DNA of 64,000 nucleotides from assembly GCF_024753135.1 (NCBI RefSeq), contig NZ_JANUGP010000010.1:168017-232016 (forward strand), in the 5' to 3' direction. The notes under the pieces were generated by a model, which had not been told where the DNA came from, did not search any database, and worked only from the letters and a program-made list of their open reading frames with translations. This document shows, in pieces, positions 35,913 to 46,175 of the stretch. The stretch is from Streptomyces pyxinicus (GTDB lineage Bacteria > Actinomycetota > Actinomycetes > Streptomycetales > Streptomycetaceae). A program made the translations under genes and the position numbers. How positions within the stretch are numbered: the stretch's first letter is position 1; each line of letters begins with the position of its first letter.

Positions 35913-38195
35913 ATGAGCGTCGCATGGGCGTTTCCCGGCCAGGGCTCTCAGCGCAAGGACATGGGGGCCGGCCTCTTCGACCGCCACCCCGGCACGCTCG
36001 CGCGCGCGGACGCCGTACTCGGCCGCTCGGTCCGCGAACTCAGCGCCGACCAGACCGCGTTGCGCGATACCCGCGTCCTGCAGCCCGTCCTCTACACCAT
36101 CGGCGCGCTCACCTACCTCGACCGCGCCGCCCGCGAGCCGCAGCCCGACTGGATGATCGGACACAGCCTCGGCGAGTACACCGCCCTCTACGCCTCCGGC
36201 GCCCTCGACTTCGAGACCGGGCTGCGTCTCGTCGTGGCCCGCGCCGAGATCATGGGCCGGGCGCGCGGGGGCGGCATGCTCGCCGTCGTGGGACTCGGCG
36301 TCGAGCGGCTGCGGGAGGTCATGCGTCGCGAGGGCGCCGACGACATCGACGTCGCCAACCACAACTCGCCTGTGCAGACGGTCCTTTCCGGCCCCGAGGA
36401 GTCCGTCCGCGCCCTCGCGCCCGTGCTCCGCCGGGAGGGCGCGGGCAAGTGCGTGCTCCTGCACATCAGCGTCGCCGCCCACTCCCGCTACATGACCGGG
36501 GCCGCCGACGAACTCGGGGCCGTCCTCGACACCGTCACCTTCCGGGAACCCCGGGTCCCGGTCGTCTCCAACGTCACCGCCCGCCCCCACCGCGCCGACC
36601 ACATCGCCCTCCGGCTGCGCGAACACATGTGCCAGGGAGTGCGCTGGTGGGACAGCCTGGCCCACCTCGTCGGCCAAGGTGTCACGGAACTGGTCGAGTT
36701 GGGGCCCGGCAGCGTGCTGACCAAGCTGTGGGCGACGGCCCGGGCCGAACTCCCGCCACCGCAAGAGACTCCGGGTGCTGTGGTGAGGTCGGGTACGGGC
36801 GCGGCCGCCGGTGGTGAGGTGGTCCCGGCGACGCGGAACGGGCGGGACACGGTGCCGGACCCGGAGCGGGGCGGTGGCGGTGTGGCGGTGCCGGGGACGC
36901 GGGAGGACACGGGCGGGACGCGGCGGCGCCCTGTCCAGGTGGCCCGGGAGCGGCTGGGCTCGGCGCGGTTCCAGGAGCGGTACGGGACCGAGCTGGCCTG
37001 GGTCGTGTCCGGGACCGGGGACGGGGCCGTGGGCGACGAGGTGTGCCGGGCCGCCCGGACGGCGGGGCTCGCGGCCTTCACCGATCCGGTCGCCGATGGC
37101 CCCGACCAGGCGTCCCTCGGCGAGGCGGCCCGGTCCGGGTGGGGGATCGGACTGCGTCCCGGGCCGGACGCCGACGCACAGGTCACCGCGCTGCTCGCGC
37201 ACGGGGTGCGGCACGTCGAGGCCGGCCACCCGCACGGCCCCGACGCGGCACTCGTCCGCTTCCGCTTCACCGGCGCCCACCGGGGCCCGGCCGGCACCCC
37301 CGTCGCCGCCCGGCACGTCCTCGCCCGCGTCACCGGACTCGACCAGGCCGCCGCCTTCCTGCGCCCGCCCGCCCCGGCCCTGCTCGCCGAACTCGTGCGC
37401 ACCGGGGGCCTGTCGGCCGGCGAGGCCGACGCCGCCCGCGAGCTGCCCGTCGCCTCCGACCTGGCCGTCCAGGCTCCCGGAGGCTGGCACGACGACGGCG
37501 CCGACGCCTACCAGCTGCTGCCCTCCGTGGCCCTGCTCGCCGCCCGGAGCCCCGGCCCCGAACCCGTGCACGTGGGCCTGTGCGGAGTCGCCGGCACACC
37601 GGAACAGGCCGCCACCGCCTTCGCGCTCGGCGCCGCCTTCCTCGTCTCCACCTCGCTCACCGCCTGCGCCCCCGCCGCCCGGCTCGCCGACCCCCTCAAG
37701 GACACCCTCGCGCGGGCCGGCGACGACGACGTCACCTGGGCACCCACCGAACGGCACGGCACCCTCGGCGTCCCCGCGCGCGTCCTCCGCCGGGGCACCC
37801 TGTTCCCCGCCCGGGCCGGCCTGCTGCACCGACTCCTGCGCGAACAGCGGTATTTCGCCGACGTCCCGGAACACCGGCGCCGGCACATCGAGGAACACCT
37901 CCTCGGCGGCCCGGCCACCGAACCACCGGCGGACGGCCGCCTGCGCACGGCCGACGTGTTCCGCCGGTACGCGCGGGAGACCGCCCGCCGCACACCGGCC
38001 GGCGAACCGGTGCGGCCGCTGGACCACCAGCTGCCGTGCGACCCGGAACTGACCCACTTCAACCGCGCCACGGTTGGCACCGCACTGGCCGCGTGGACCG
38101 CCCGCACCCCCGAAGCGGTGGCCGGACACCTCCTGACAAACGCCGCGGAACTGCTGACAGAGAGAACCCTGAGACGGGCTGAAACGCGCCCATGA
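35913..38195 (+). CDS. Trans-acting acyltransferase fused to a degenerate enoyl reductase
   Basis: A 760-residue fusion. The AT half (1-290) has GHSLGEY with Ser85, the carboxylate-binding Arg in VVARAEIMGR and the His in SVAAHSRYM, so it could load malonyl groups or edit acyl chains. After a Gly/Arg linker, residues about 330-760 align with PfaD-type FMN enoyl reductases, but key sites are lost: the FMN loop GAGGL (intact in the paralog at 47183) is replaced by FTDPV, the SAGHTDGG segment reads GGWHDDGA, and GGLGTPEA is only GVAGTPEQ. The ER part is probably inactive and may be structural. It is the third gene of the HCS-ECH1 run. Confidence 0.88.
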   Translation: MSVAWAFPGQGSQRKDMGAGLFDRHPGTLARADAVLGRSVRELSADQTALRDTRVLQPVLYTIGALTYLDRAAREPQPDWMIGHSLGEYTALYASGALDFETGLRLVVARAEIMGRARGGGMLAVVGLGVERLREVMRREGADDIDVANHNSPVQTVLSGPEESVRALAPVLRREGAGKCVLLHISVAAHSRYMTGAADELGAVLDTVTFREPRVPVVSNVTARPHRADHIALRLREHMCQGVRWWDSLAHLVGQGVTELVELGPGSVLTKLWATARAELPPPQETPGAVVRSGTGAAAGGEVVPATRNGRDTVPDPERGGGGVAVPGTREDTGGTRRRPVQVARERLGSARFQERYGTELAWVVSGTGDGAVGDEVCRAARTAGLAAFTDPVADGPDQASLGEAARSGWGIGLRPGPDADAQVTALLAHGVRHVEAGHPHGPDAALVRFRFTGAHRGPAGTPVAARHVLARVTGLDQAAAFLRPPAPALLAELVRTGGLSAGEADAARELPVASDLAVQAPGGWHDDGADAYQLLPSVALLAARSPGPEPVHVGLCGVAGTPEQAATAFALGAAFLVSTSLTACAPAARLADPLKDTLARAGDDDVTWAPTERHGTLGVPARVLRRGTLFPARAGLLHRLLREQRYFADVPEHRRRHIEEHLLGGPATEPPADGRLRTADVFRRYARETARRTPAGEPVRPLDHQLPCDPELTHFNRATVGTALAAWTARTPEAVAGHLLTNAAELLTERTLRRAETRP

Positions 38196-38266
38196 ATCAG
38201 CGGACACATCAAGCAATCGCCGATACGGTCTGCGACGGACAGCGGCGTCCCGCCCACGGGACCCCA

Positions 38267-38285
38267 CGGGCATGCGGCATGCCCG
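38267..38285. promoter_or_regulatory. Perfect 9-1-9 inverted repeat before the PKS gene
   Basis: CGGGCATGC-G-GCATGCCCG, too tight for an RNA hairpin, lies 47 bp upstream of the 38333 PKS gene and 71 bp after the AT gene. It may be an operator for a dimeric repressor or activator. It is unrelated to the TGCNCA palindrome. Confidence 0.4.
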
Positions 38286-38332
38286 GACCGGCATGGACCG
38301 AGCCGAGGCCGACACCCGTGGAGTGAGACGGC

Positions 38333-41300
38333 ATGAACCCAATGGAGCGCCCCGACATCGACACCCGACGCGACGCCGGTACGGCCGCCCCGCCCACGCC
38401 CCCGGAGGCACCGCCCGGCGGCCCCGGGACGGTGCCGGTCGACCCGTGCGTCGTCCTCGTGTCGGCGGGCGACCCCGACCGGCTCGCCCACGCCGCCCGC
38501 GACCTGCGCGACCGGCTCGCCCGGCTGCTGCGCGAGGACCGGGCGCCCGCCCCCGCCGACGTCGCCTGGACCACCCAGACCGGCCGGGTGCCCATGCGGC
38601 ACCGGCTGGCCGTCGTCCACCCCGACCTCGCCGGTGTCGTCGCCGCGCTCGGTGCCTTCCTCACCGGCCGCCCCGATCCCGCCGTCCACACCGGGCAGGC
38701 CGGCCGCGCCCCCGCCGGCTCGCCCGGGACCGCCGCCGAGGCGGCCCGGCTGTGGGCCCAGGGCGCCGACTTGCCCTGGGAGACCTACTGGCGCACCCCG
38801 CGCGCCCGCGTCGCCCTGCCCGTGTACCCCTTCACCACCACCGACGCGCCCACCCCGCCGCCCGCGCCGGAAACGGCCGCCGCCACCGCGCCGGACGCGG
38901 GCCCGGACCCGCGCGTGGCCCGCCTGGAGACCGCCCTCCTGGACCGGTACGCGGAGGTGTCCGGGATACCCCGCGACGAACTCGACGCCCACACGCCCTT
39001 CGTGGAGTACGGGCTCACCTCGCTCCAGATCGGCGAACTCAACCGCCTGCTCGCCGAGGACTGGGGGGTCGGCAGCCGCACCCTGTTCTTCGAGCACGGC
39101 GACATGGCCCACGTGGCGGAGGACGCCGTGCGCCGCTGCGGAGCCGCCCCGCGCCAGGCACCGGAAGCCGAACGCCCGCAGACCGAGGCACTGTCGACCC
39201 CGATTCGGGCATCGGCTCCGATGTCCCCGGCTCCGGTCGAGGAGGCTGACGGCACGACAGCCGGGAGCGGGGAGACCGGCGGCGCGACAGCCGGGAGCGG
39301 GGAGACCGACGGCGCGATAGCCGTCATCGGGGTCGCGGGCCGCTACCCGCAGGCCTCCGACCTGGAGACCTTCTGGGCCAACCTGAGGTCCGGACACGAC
39401 TGCGTCACCGGCCTGCCCGCCGACCGGCACCGGCCCGGCTGGCCCGTCGACGACATGACCGGCGGCTTCCTCGACGGCGTCGACCGCTTCGACCCGCTGC
39501 TGTTCGGCATCACCCCCCGCGACGCCGCCCTCATGGACCCCCACGAACGCCTCTTCCTGGAGACGGCCTGGGCCGCCCTGGAGGACGCCGCCCACCCCCG
39601 GCAGCGGCTGCGCGAACGGCACGGGTCGCGCGTCGGCGTCTACGCGGGCGCCATGTACGCCGACTACGCCTTCTTCGGCGTGGAGGAGTCCCTGCGCGGA
39701 CGCCCCGCCTACAGCGGCGGCGCGCTCGGCAACATCGCCAACCGGGTCTCGTACATCCTCGACCTGCACGGCCCCAGCCTCGCCGTCGACACCATGTGCT
39801 CCTCCTCGCTGGCCGCCCTGCATCTGGCCGTCCGCGCGCTACGGGCGGGGGACTGCGAGATCGCCCTCGCCGGGGCCGTCAACCTCTCCCTGCACCCCAA
39901 CAAGTTCGTCCAGCAGCGGCTCATGTCGCTGACCTCCAGTTCCCGGCGCTGCCGCAGCTTCGGCGAGGGCGGCGACGGGTTCGTGCCGGCCGAGGCGGTG
40001 GGCGTGCTGGTGCTGAAGCCACTGGCCCGGGCCCTGGCCGACGGCGACCGGGTGCGCGCGGTGATCCGGGGCACCGCCGTGGTGCACGCCGGCCGCACCA
40101 ACGGCTACATCGTGCCGTCCCCCGTCGCGCAGAGCCAGGTCGTCCGGGACGCCCTCGCCGACGCCGGACTGCGGGCCGCCGACATCGACTACGTGGAGGC
40201 GCACGGCGCCGGCACCGCCCTCGGCGACCCGGTCGAGATCGACGGACTCACCCGCGTCTTCGGCGACGACGACCGTCCCGCGGGCTCGCTGCCGATCGGC
40301 TCGGTGAAGTCCGTCATCGGGCACGCCGAGGCCGCCGCCGGCATGGCCGCGCTCACCAAGTGCCTGCTCCAGCTCGAACACGGCACCCTGGCCCCGACCC
40401 TGCACGTGGACCGGCTCAACCCCAACATCGACTGGGACACCGTGCCCTTCCGCGCCCAGCGCACCGCCGCCCCCTGGCAGCGACCGACCGGGCCGGACGG
40501 CGCACCCCGCCCCCGACGCGCGGGCATCAGCTCCTTCGGCGCCGGCGGCACCATCGCCCACGTGGTCCTGGAGGAGTTCCCCGCCCCCGCCGGACAGGGC
40601 ACGGACACCGACCCGGCGCCCCGGCTGCTCGTGCTCTCCGCACACGACGAACAGCGCCTGAGGGACACCGCGTCCCGGCTCGCCTCCTGGCTGCGCCGCC
40701 CGGGCGCGGCGCCGCTCGCCGACGTCGCCTGGACCCTCCAGGCCGGCCGCGAACCACTGCGCGAACGCCTCGCGCTCGTCGCCACCGACACGGCGGACGC
40801 CGCCGCCCGCCTGGCGGAGTTCGCGGCCGGGCGGGACGCGGGCGCCGAGGGCGTCGTACGCGGCCGGGCACCCCACGGCGGCCGGCCCCAGGGGCGCCTG
40901 CTGCCGGACGGCCCGGACCCCGACCTCGCCGCACTCGCCCGGCACTGGGCGACCGGCGGACCCGTCGACTGGTCCCGGCTGTACGCCGGCGCCGCACCGC
41001 GCGTCATCTCCCTGCCGACGTACCCCTTCGCCGGGATGCGGTGCTGGATCCGCGAGGAGGACGACACCAGCGGGCCCGCCACCCCCTCGGCCACACCGGC
41101 TCCCCAACAGGCGCCCGAAGAAGTGGAGTTGCTGCGCCGCGCATGGCTGCCCACCGGCGAGGCGACCGCCGGGAGCGGTCCCGCGGAGGGCGTCGTGGTG
41201 TGCCTGTACGGCGCCGCGACCCGGGCCGTGGCCGACGCGCTCGCCCGCACAGCACCGCCCGGAACCGTCGCCCCGGTCCTCGTCCAGGACGGCCAATCCC

Positions 41301-44300
41301 CGCGCGGACCGGGGGAGTTCGACGACGATGGCCGTTCCCCGGGTGGGGTAGGGCAGTTCGGGGACGACAGCGAGGCCGACGCCGTCACCGACGGCCTGCT
41401 CGCCCGCCACCCCGTGATCGCCGGCTGGATCGACCTCACCGACCTCGACCGGACCGACCCCGCCGACCCCGGCCCCTGGACCGCCCGCCTGCTGCTGATC
41501 CGCCGGCTGATCGGCGCCCGGCCCGGTGCCCGGCTGCGCGGCGTTCAGGCGGTGCGCGGGCTCCAGGACCTCGACGGACCCGAACCCTGCCCGTCGGGCG
41601 CCCGCATGGCGGGTTTCCTGCGCTGCCTCGGCGCCGAGTACCAGCGGCTGGACACCACCGTCCTCGACACCGACCTGCTCACCTCCGACGCGGAACGGCT
41701 GGCCGCCTCGCTCTGGGGCGAGTGGCACCGGACCGGCGTCCGTGCCGAGATCTGCCACCGGCACGGACTGCGCTACGAACCCGTCCTGCGCCCCACCCTG
41801 GCCCGGCACACCCCGCTCGTCCCGGACCCCGCCCGTGCGTACGTCGTCACCGGCGGCACCCGGGGCATCGGCGCCCGGGTCGCCGCGCACCTCGTCCAGC
41901 GCGGAGCCCGGGCGATCGCGGTGCTCGGCGGCCGGCCACTGCCCCCTCGCGAGCGGTGGGACACCCCCGGGGCGCTCGGTGCCGCCGAGGCGGAGGCCGT
42001 CGCGGGCGTACGGCGCCTCGAACAGCTCGGCGCGCGCGTCCTGGTGCACACCGGACCGCTCACCGACCGGGCCGCCCTCGGCGCCTTCCTGGACCGGGTG
42101 CGGTCCGAACTCGGGCCGCTCGGCGGTGTGGTGCACTGCGCGGGCGGACTCGGCGGCGGCCGGCCCGCCTTCGTCGGCAAGGACACCACCACGGTCCGTG
42201 CCACCTTCGCGCCGAAGGCCGACGGCCTGGAGACGCTGGCCGCCCTGTGCGAGGGCGACCGGCTCGACTTCTTCGTCGCGTTCTCCTCGGCCTGCGCCCT
42301 GATCCCGCGCCTCGCCGTCGGCGTCACCGACTACGCGGCGGCCAACGCGGCGGCGGACCTGGTGCTCGGCCACCGGGTCCGCACCGGCGGCGGCCACTTC
42401 CGCTCCGTCGCCTGGCCGATGTGGACCGAGAGCGGCGCGGCGCGCGGCAAGGACAACGTCTGCGCCCCGGTCGGCCTGGACACCGTCGACGACGCGACGG
42501 GGCTGCGCGTCCTGGAGCAGGTGATCGCCATGCCCTGGGGCGGCACGGTCCTGCCGGCCGTCCCCCTGGACGCCTCCTTCGACGCCGAGACCCTGCTGGA
42601 CACGCGGCAGGCCGAGACCCCGACCGCGCCGCCCGCCCCGCACCCCGAACCCGCGACACCGGCACCCGTACCTGTACCGCCCGCCCCGGAACCGGCGCCC
42701 TCGCGCGCCGAGAGCGGTCCCGGCTGGCTGGTCCCGCTGGTGTGTGCGGTGCTCGGTACTCCGGAGACCGATCTCGATGTCACGGCGGATTTCGCCGATC
42801 TGGGTGTGGAGTCCGTGATGCTGGGCGAGTTGCTGGAGCGGGTGGAGGAGGCCGTGGGCCGGCGTCTTCCGCCGTCGCTGCTGTTGGAGCATCCGTCGGT
42901 GCGGCAGCTGCACGACCACCTGACGTCCCTCGGCCTCGCCCCGAAGCCCGAACCGGCCACACCAACACCAGCACCCGCCCCGGCACCGGCCACCGCGTCC
43001 CCCGCCCCCGCCGACCCCCGTACCGAAGGCAAGGTCGCCGTCATCGGCATGGCCGGACGCTTCCCCGGTGCGCCGGACGTCGCCGCCTTCTGGCGGAACC
43101 TGCTCGACGGCCACTGTGCCGTCACCGAGGTGCCGGCCGAACGCTGGGACACCGAGGCGTACTACCGCCCCGACCACGAGTTGGGCCGCAGCACCGGGAA
43201 GTGGGGCGGATTCCTCGACGGGCTCGACCTGTTCGACCCCGGCCCGTTCCAGCTCACCGACGACGAGGCGACCGTACTGGACCCGGGGATCAGGCTGTTC
43301 CTCGAAGCCGCCCGGGACTGTCTGGCCGATGCCGGCTACCGGGGTGAGGAACTGCGCGGCCGGGACGTGGGCGTGTTCGTCGGCGGACGGATCTCCTCCT
43401 ACCCGCTGCGCGCGCCGCTGCGCCCGGACGTGCTCCAGTCCGACCAGAACTTCCTGGCCGCGCAGGTCGCCCACCGCTTCGACTTCCGCGGCCCCAACCT
43501 CGTGGTGGACAGCGCCTGTTCGTCCTCCCTGGTGAGCGTGCAGCTGGCGTGCCGCAGCGTGCTGGCGGGGGAGGCGGAGGTGGCCCTGGCCGGCGGGGTG
43601 GAGATCCTGCTGGACGAGCGGCCCTACCTGGAGTTCAGTGCCGCACGGGTGCTGTCGCCCACTGGTCGCTGCCGGCCGTTCGACGAGCGGGCGGACGGCA
43701 TCGTGCCGGGGGAGGGCTGCGGTGCCGTCCTGCTGAAACCGCTGGCCGCCGCCCTGCGCGACGGCGACCGCGTGCACGCGGTGATCGAGGCGGTCGCCGT
43801 CAACAACGACGGCCACACCATGGGCACGACCACCCCGAACCCGGCCGCCCAGACCGACGTCGTCCGCAAGGCCCTGGCCGCGGCCGGACGCCGGGCCGAC
43901 GAGATCGGACTGGTGGAGGCACACGGGACGGCCACCAGGATCGGCGACCCGATGGAACTCAAGGCGCTCACCGACGCGTTCGCGGGCGCCGAGGAGCCGT
44001 ACGGCCGCTGCGCCATCGGCAGCCTGAAGGCCAACGTCGGCCACCTGCTGAGCGCGGCCGGCGTGGCGGGCCTGATCAAGGTCGCGCTGAGCCTGGAGCA
44101 CGGGGTGGTGCCGCCCACCCTGTTCTGCGAGACGCCCAACCCGCGCTTCGACTTCGCCCACTCGCCGTTCCGGCCCGTGACCGCGGCCGAACCGTGGACC
44201 GTACCGCCCGAGCGGCGGGTGGCCGGCATCAGCTCCTTCGGACTCGGCGGCACCAACGCCCACCTCGTCGCCTCCGCCCTCGACCCGGCCGCGCGGCCGG

Positions 44301-44536
44301 CGGGAGTCCCGGTACGGCAGCCCCTGCCCGCGCCCGCCTACGCACGACGGCGGCTGTGGCTGGAGCGCCGGACGGAGGGCGCTCCCGCCTCGGAGACACA
44401 ACCCCGCCCGGCCCCCGTGCCCCGGTCGGAGTCCCGCCCCGCGCCCGCCCGCGCCGCCATCCTCGATCTGCGCTTCGTCACCCGCCAGGTGACGGACGGC
44501 GTTCCCGAATCCAGCCCGGCGGTGCGGGTGCCGTAG
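38333..44536 (+). CDS. Trans-AT PKS: KS-flanking region-ACP-KS-KR-ACP-KS
   Basis: A 2067-residue AT-less PKS. Residues about 37-165 look like the region that normally follows a KS (VVLVSAGDPDRLAHAARDL), so they complete the KS ending the previous protein. ACP1 about 192-265 (Ser230). KS2 about 329-745 with Cys489 (VDTMCSSS), EAHGAGT and IGHAEAA. KS-flanking region about 760-910. KR about 930-1400 with TGGTRGIG near 1172, Ser in FSSACALI and Tyr in DYAAANAAAD; there is no LDD motif. ACP2 about 1464-1535 (Ser1494). KS3 about 1568-1990 with Cys1729 (VDSACSSS), EAHGTAT and NVGHLLS. It ends with a short tail, so the DH-ACP-KR that completes this module is at the start of the 57743 protein. No AT, DH, methyltransferase or TE is present. 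Confidence 0.92.
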   Translation: MNPMERPDIDTRRDAGTAAPPTPPEAPPGGPGTVPVDPCVVLVSAGDPDRLAHAARDLRDRLARLLREDRAPAPADVAWTTQTGRVPMRHRLAVVHPDLAGVVAALGAFLTGRPDPAVHTGQAGRAPAGSPGTAAEAARLWAQGADLPWETYWRTPRARVALPVYPFTTTDAPTPPPAPETAAATAPDAGPDPRVARLETALLDRYAEVSGIPRDELDAHTPFVEYGLTSLQIGELNRLLAEDWGVGSRTLFFEHGDMAHVAEDAVRRCGAAPRQAPEAERPQTEALSTPIRASAPMSPAPVEEADGTTAGSGETGGATAGSGETDGAIAVIGVAGRYPQASDLETFWANLRSGHDCVTGLPADRHRPGWPVDDMTGGFLDGVDRFDPLLFGITPRDAALMDPHERLFLETAWAALEDAAHPRQRLRERHGSRVGVYAGAMYADYAFFGVEESLRGRPAYSGGALGNIANRVSYILDLHGPSLAVDTMCSSSLAALHLAVRALRAGDCEIALAGAVNLSLHPNKFVQQRLMSLTSSSRRCRSFGEGGDGFVPAEAVGVLVLKPLARALADGDRVRAVIRGTAVVHAGRTNGYIVPSPVAQSQVVRDALADAGLRAADIDYVEAHGAGTALGDPVEIDGLTRVFGDDDRPAGSLPIGSVKSVIGHAEAAAGMAALTKCLLQLEHGTLAPTLHVDRLNPNIDWDTVPFRAQRTAAPWQRPTGPDGAPRPRRAGISSFGAGGTIAHVVLEEFPAPAGQGTDTDPAPRLLVLSAHDEQRLRDTASRLASWLRRPGAAPLADVAWTLQAGREPLRERLALVATDTADAAARLAEFAAGRDAGAEGVVRGRAPHGGRPQGRLLPDGPDPDLAALARHWATGGPVDWSRLYAGAAPRVISLPTYPFAGMRCWIREEDDTSGPATPSATPAPQQAPEEVELLRRAWLPTGEATAGSGPAEGVVVCLYGAATRAVADALARTAPPGTVAPVLVQDGQSPRGPGEFDDDGRSPGGVGQFGDDSEADAVTDGLLARHPVIAGWIDLTDLDRTDPADPGPWTARLLLIRRLIGARPGARLRGVQAVRGLQDLDGPEPCPSGARMAGFLRCLGAEYQRLDTTVLDTDLLTSDAERLAASLWGEWHRTGVRAEICHRHGLRYEPVLRPTLARHTPLVPDPARAYVVTGGTRGIGARVAAHLVQRGARAIAVLGGRPLPPRERWDTPGALGAAEAEAVAGVRRLEQLGARVLVHTGPLTDRAALGAFLDRVRSELGPLGGVVHCAGGLGGGRPAFVGKDTTTVRATFAPKADGLETLAALCEGDRLDFFVAFSSACALIPRLAVGVTDYAAANAAADLVLGHRVRTGGGHFRSVAWPMWTESGAARGKDNVCAPVGLDTVDDATGLRVLEQVIAMPWGGTVLPAVPLDASFDAETLLDTRQAETPTAPPAPHPEPATPAPVPVPPAPEPAPSRAESGPGWLVPLVCAVLGTPETDLDVTADFADLGVESVMLGELLERVEEAVGRRLPPSLLLEHPSVRQLHDHLTSLGLAPKPEPATPTPAPAPAPATASPAPADPRTEGKVAVIGMAGRFPGAPDVAAFWRNLLDGHCAVTEVPAERWDTEAYYRPDHELGRSTGKWGGFLDGLDLFDPGPFQLTDDEATVLDPGIRLFLEAARDCLADAGYRGEELRGRDVGVFVGGRISSYPLRAPLRPDVLQSDQNFLAAQVAHRFDFRGPNLVVDSACSSSLVSVQLACRSVLAGEAEVALAGGVEILLDERPYLEFSAARVLSPTGRCRPFDERADGIVPGEGCGAVLLKPLAAALRDGDRVHAVIEAVAVNNDGHTMGTTTPNPAAQTDVVRKALAAAGRRADEIGLVEAHGTATRIGDPMELKALTDAFAGAEEPYGRCAIGSLKANVGHLLSAAGVAGLIKVALSLEHGVVPPTLFCETPNPRFDFAHSPFRPVTAAEPWTVPPERRVAGISSFGLGGTNAHLVASALDPAARPAGVPVRQPLPAPAYARRRLWLERRTEGAPASETQPRPAPVPRSESRPAPARAAILDLRFVTRQVTDGVPESSPAVRVP

Positions 44537-44583
44537 CGCACCCGCACCGCCGCCCGTCACCCCCACGGAAGGAAGCACCCGCC

Positions 44584-46143
44584 ATGGACAACTCCGCAGA
44601 GGCGCCCCCCGGGGCCGCGGACGCGGCACCGGCCCTGCCCACCCCTCGCCAGGCCGCCCTGGCCATCGCCGGTGTGATGGCGGGGATGCTGCTGTCGGCT
44701 CTGGACCAGACCGTCGTCAGCGTCGCCCTGCCCAGCATCGTCGGCGAACTGGGCGGTCTGGAACGCCTGCCCTGGGTGGTGACCGTCTATCTGGTCACCT
44801 CCATGGCGGTCACCCCGCTGTGGGGCAAGGTGTCCGACCTCTACGGCCGCCGGACCGTCGTGCAGTGCGCCATCGGCGTCTTCGTCGTCGGGTCCGTGCT
44901 GTGCGGCGTCGCGCAGAGCATCTGGCAGCTCATCGTCTTCCGCGGCATCCAGGGCCTCGGCGCGGGCGGGCTGTTCGTGCTGGCGCTCGCGGTGATCGCC
45001 GACGTGGTCCCGCCGGAGCGCCGGGGCCGCTACCAGGGCATGTTCGGGGCCGTGTTCGGCCTGTCCAGCGTCGTCGGACCACTGGTCGGCGGCTGGTTCA
45101 CGGACGGGCCGGGCTGGCGCTGGATCTTCCTCATCAACGTGCCGGTCGGCGTGCTCGCCCTGGTCGCGACCGCCCTCGGCCTGCGCATCCGCAGTCCGCA
45201 GCGCCCGCACACCATCGACTTCGCCGGCGCCGCCTTGGTGGCCGGCGCGGTCGTGTGCGCCCTGCTGTACCTCAACTGGGCCGGTGACGCCTACGGTTGG
45301 GCCGCCCCCGGCTCGCTGCTGCTGGCCGCCGGTGCCGTCGCGCTCGGCGTCCTGTTCGTCTGGGCGGAGAACCGGGCGGCCGAACCCGTCATCCCGCTGC
45401 GGCTGTTCCGCAACCCGGTCTTCGGCATCGGCGCCCTGTTCGGACTGCTCGCCGGTGCCGCCATGTTCGCCGGCATCGTCTACCTGCCGCTGTACTTCCA
45501 GGCCGTGATGGGCATGTCCTCCACCCGCTCCGGACTCGCCATGCTGCCCGCGATGTTCGGGCTGACCGTCACCTCCATCGCCTCCGGCCAGCTCATCAGC
45601 AAGAACGGCCGGTACAAGGTGTTCCCCGTCTCCGGGTCCGCGCTGCTCGTCGTCACCATGCTGCTGCTGTCCCGGCTGGATGCCGGCACCCCGTACTGGC
45701 AGGTCGGCCTGTACGCCTTCCTGTTCGGCGCCGGCGTCGGCCTGGTGATGCAGCCCGTCATCACCGCCGTACAGAACTCCGTGCCGCCGCAGGACATCGG
45801 CGCGGCCACCAGCGCCGCGAACTTCTTCCAGCGCATGGGGTCCGCCGTCGGGGTCGCGGTCCTGGGAACCGTCCTCACCAGCCGGGTGACCGACCGGCTC
45901 GGCGACCTCGGCCAGGACGCGGCACGCGCCGCCGACCAGGGCGTCACGGCCCTGCACCGGCTGCCCGAACCGGTGCGCGGAGACGCCCTGGACGGCTACG
46001 CGCACGCCATGGGCGACATGTTCCTGGTGTGCGTGCTGCTGGTCGGCGTCGCCCTCGTGGTGTCCCTGTTCCTCAAGGAGATGCCCCGCAAGAGCGACCC
46101 GGCCGCCGAGCAGCCGGCGCAGGAGGCCCCCGCGGCCGGCTGA
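44584..46143 (+). CDS. DHA2-family MFS exporter
   Basis: A 519-residue, 14-helix EmrB/QacA-type transporter. LLSALDQTVVSVALPSIVGEL is the helix 1 motif, GKVSDLYGRR is motif A and GLSSVVGPLVGGWF is motif C. It lies 47 bp after the PKS gene on the same strand and is the likely exporter and self-resistance determinant for the cluster product. It is not closely similar to the pump at 20165. Confidence 0.92.
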   Translation: MDNSAEAPPGAADAAPALPTPRQAALAIAGVMAGMLLSALDQTVVSVALPSIVGELGGLERLPWVVTVYLVTSMAVTPLWGKVSDLYGRRTVVQCAIGVFVVGSVLCGVAQSIWQLIVFRGIQGLGAGGLFVLALAVIADVVPPERRGRYQGMFGAVFGLSSVVGPLVGGWFTDGPGWRWIFLINVPVGVLALVATALGLRIRSPQRPHTIDFAGAALVAGAVVCALLYLNWAGDAYGWAAPGSLLLAAGAVALGVLFVWAENRAAEPVIPLRLFRNPVFGIGALFGLLAGAAMFAGIVYLPLYFQAVMGMSSTRSGLAMLPAMFGLTVTSIASGQLISKNGRYKVFPVSGSALLVVTMLLLSRLDAGTPYWQVGLYAFLFGAGVGLVMQPVITAVQNSVPPQDIGAATSAANFFQRMGSAVGVAVLGTVLTSRVTDRLGDLGQDAARAADQGVTALHRLPEPVRGDALDGYAHAMGDMFLVCVLLVGVALVVSLFLKEMPRKSDPAAEQPAQEAPAAG

Positions 46144-46175
46144 CCCCGCGCGGGCCGGCGGGACCCCTCCCCGCC

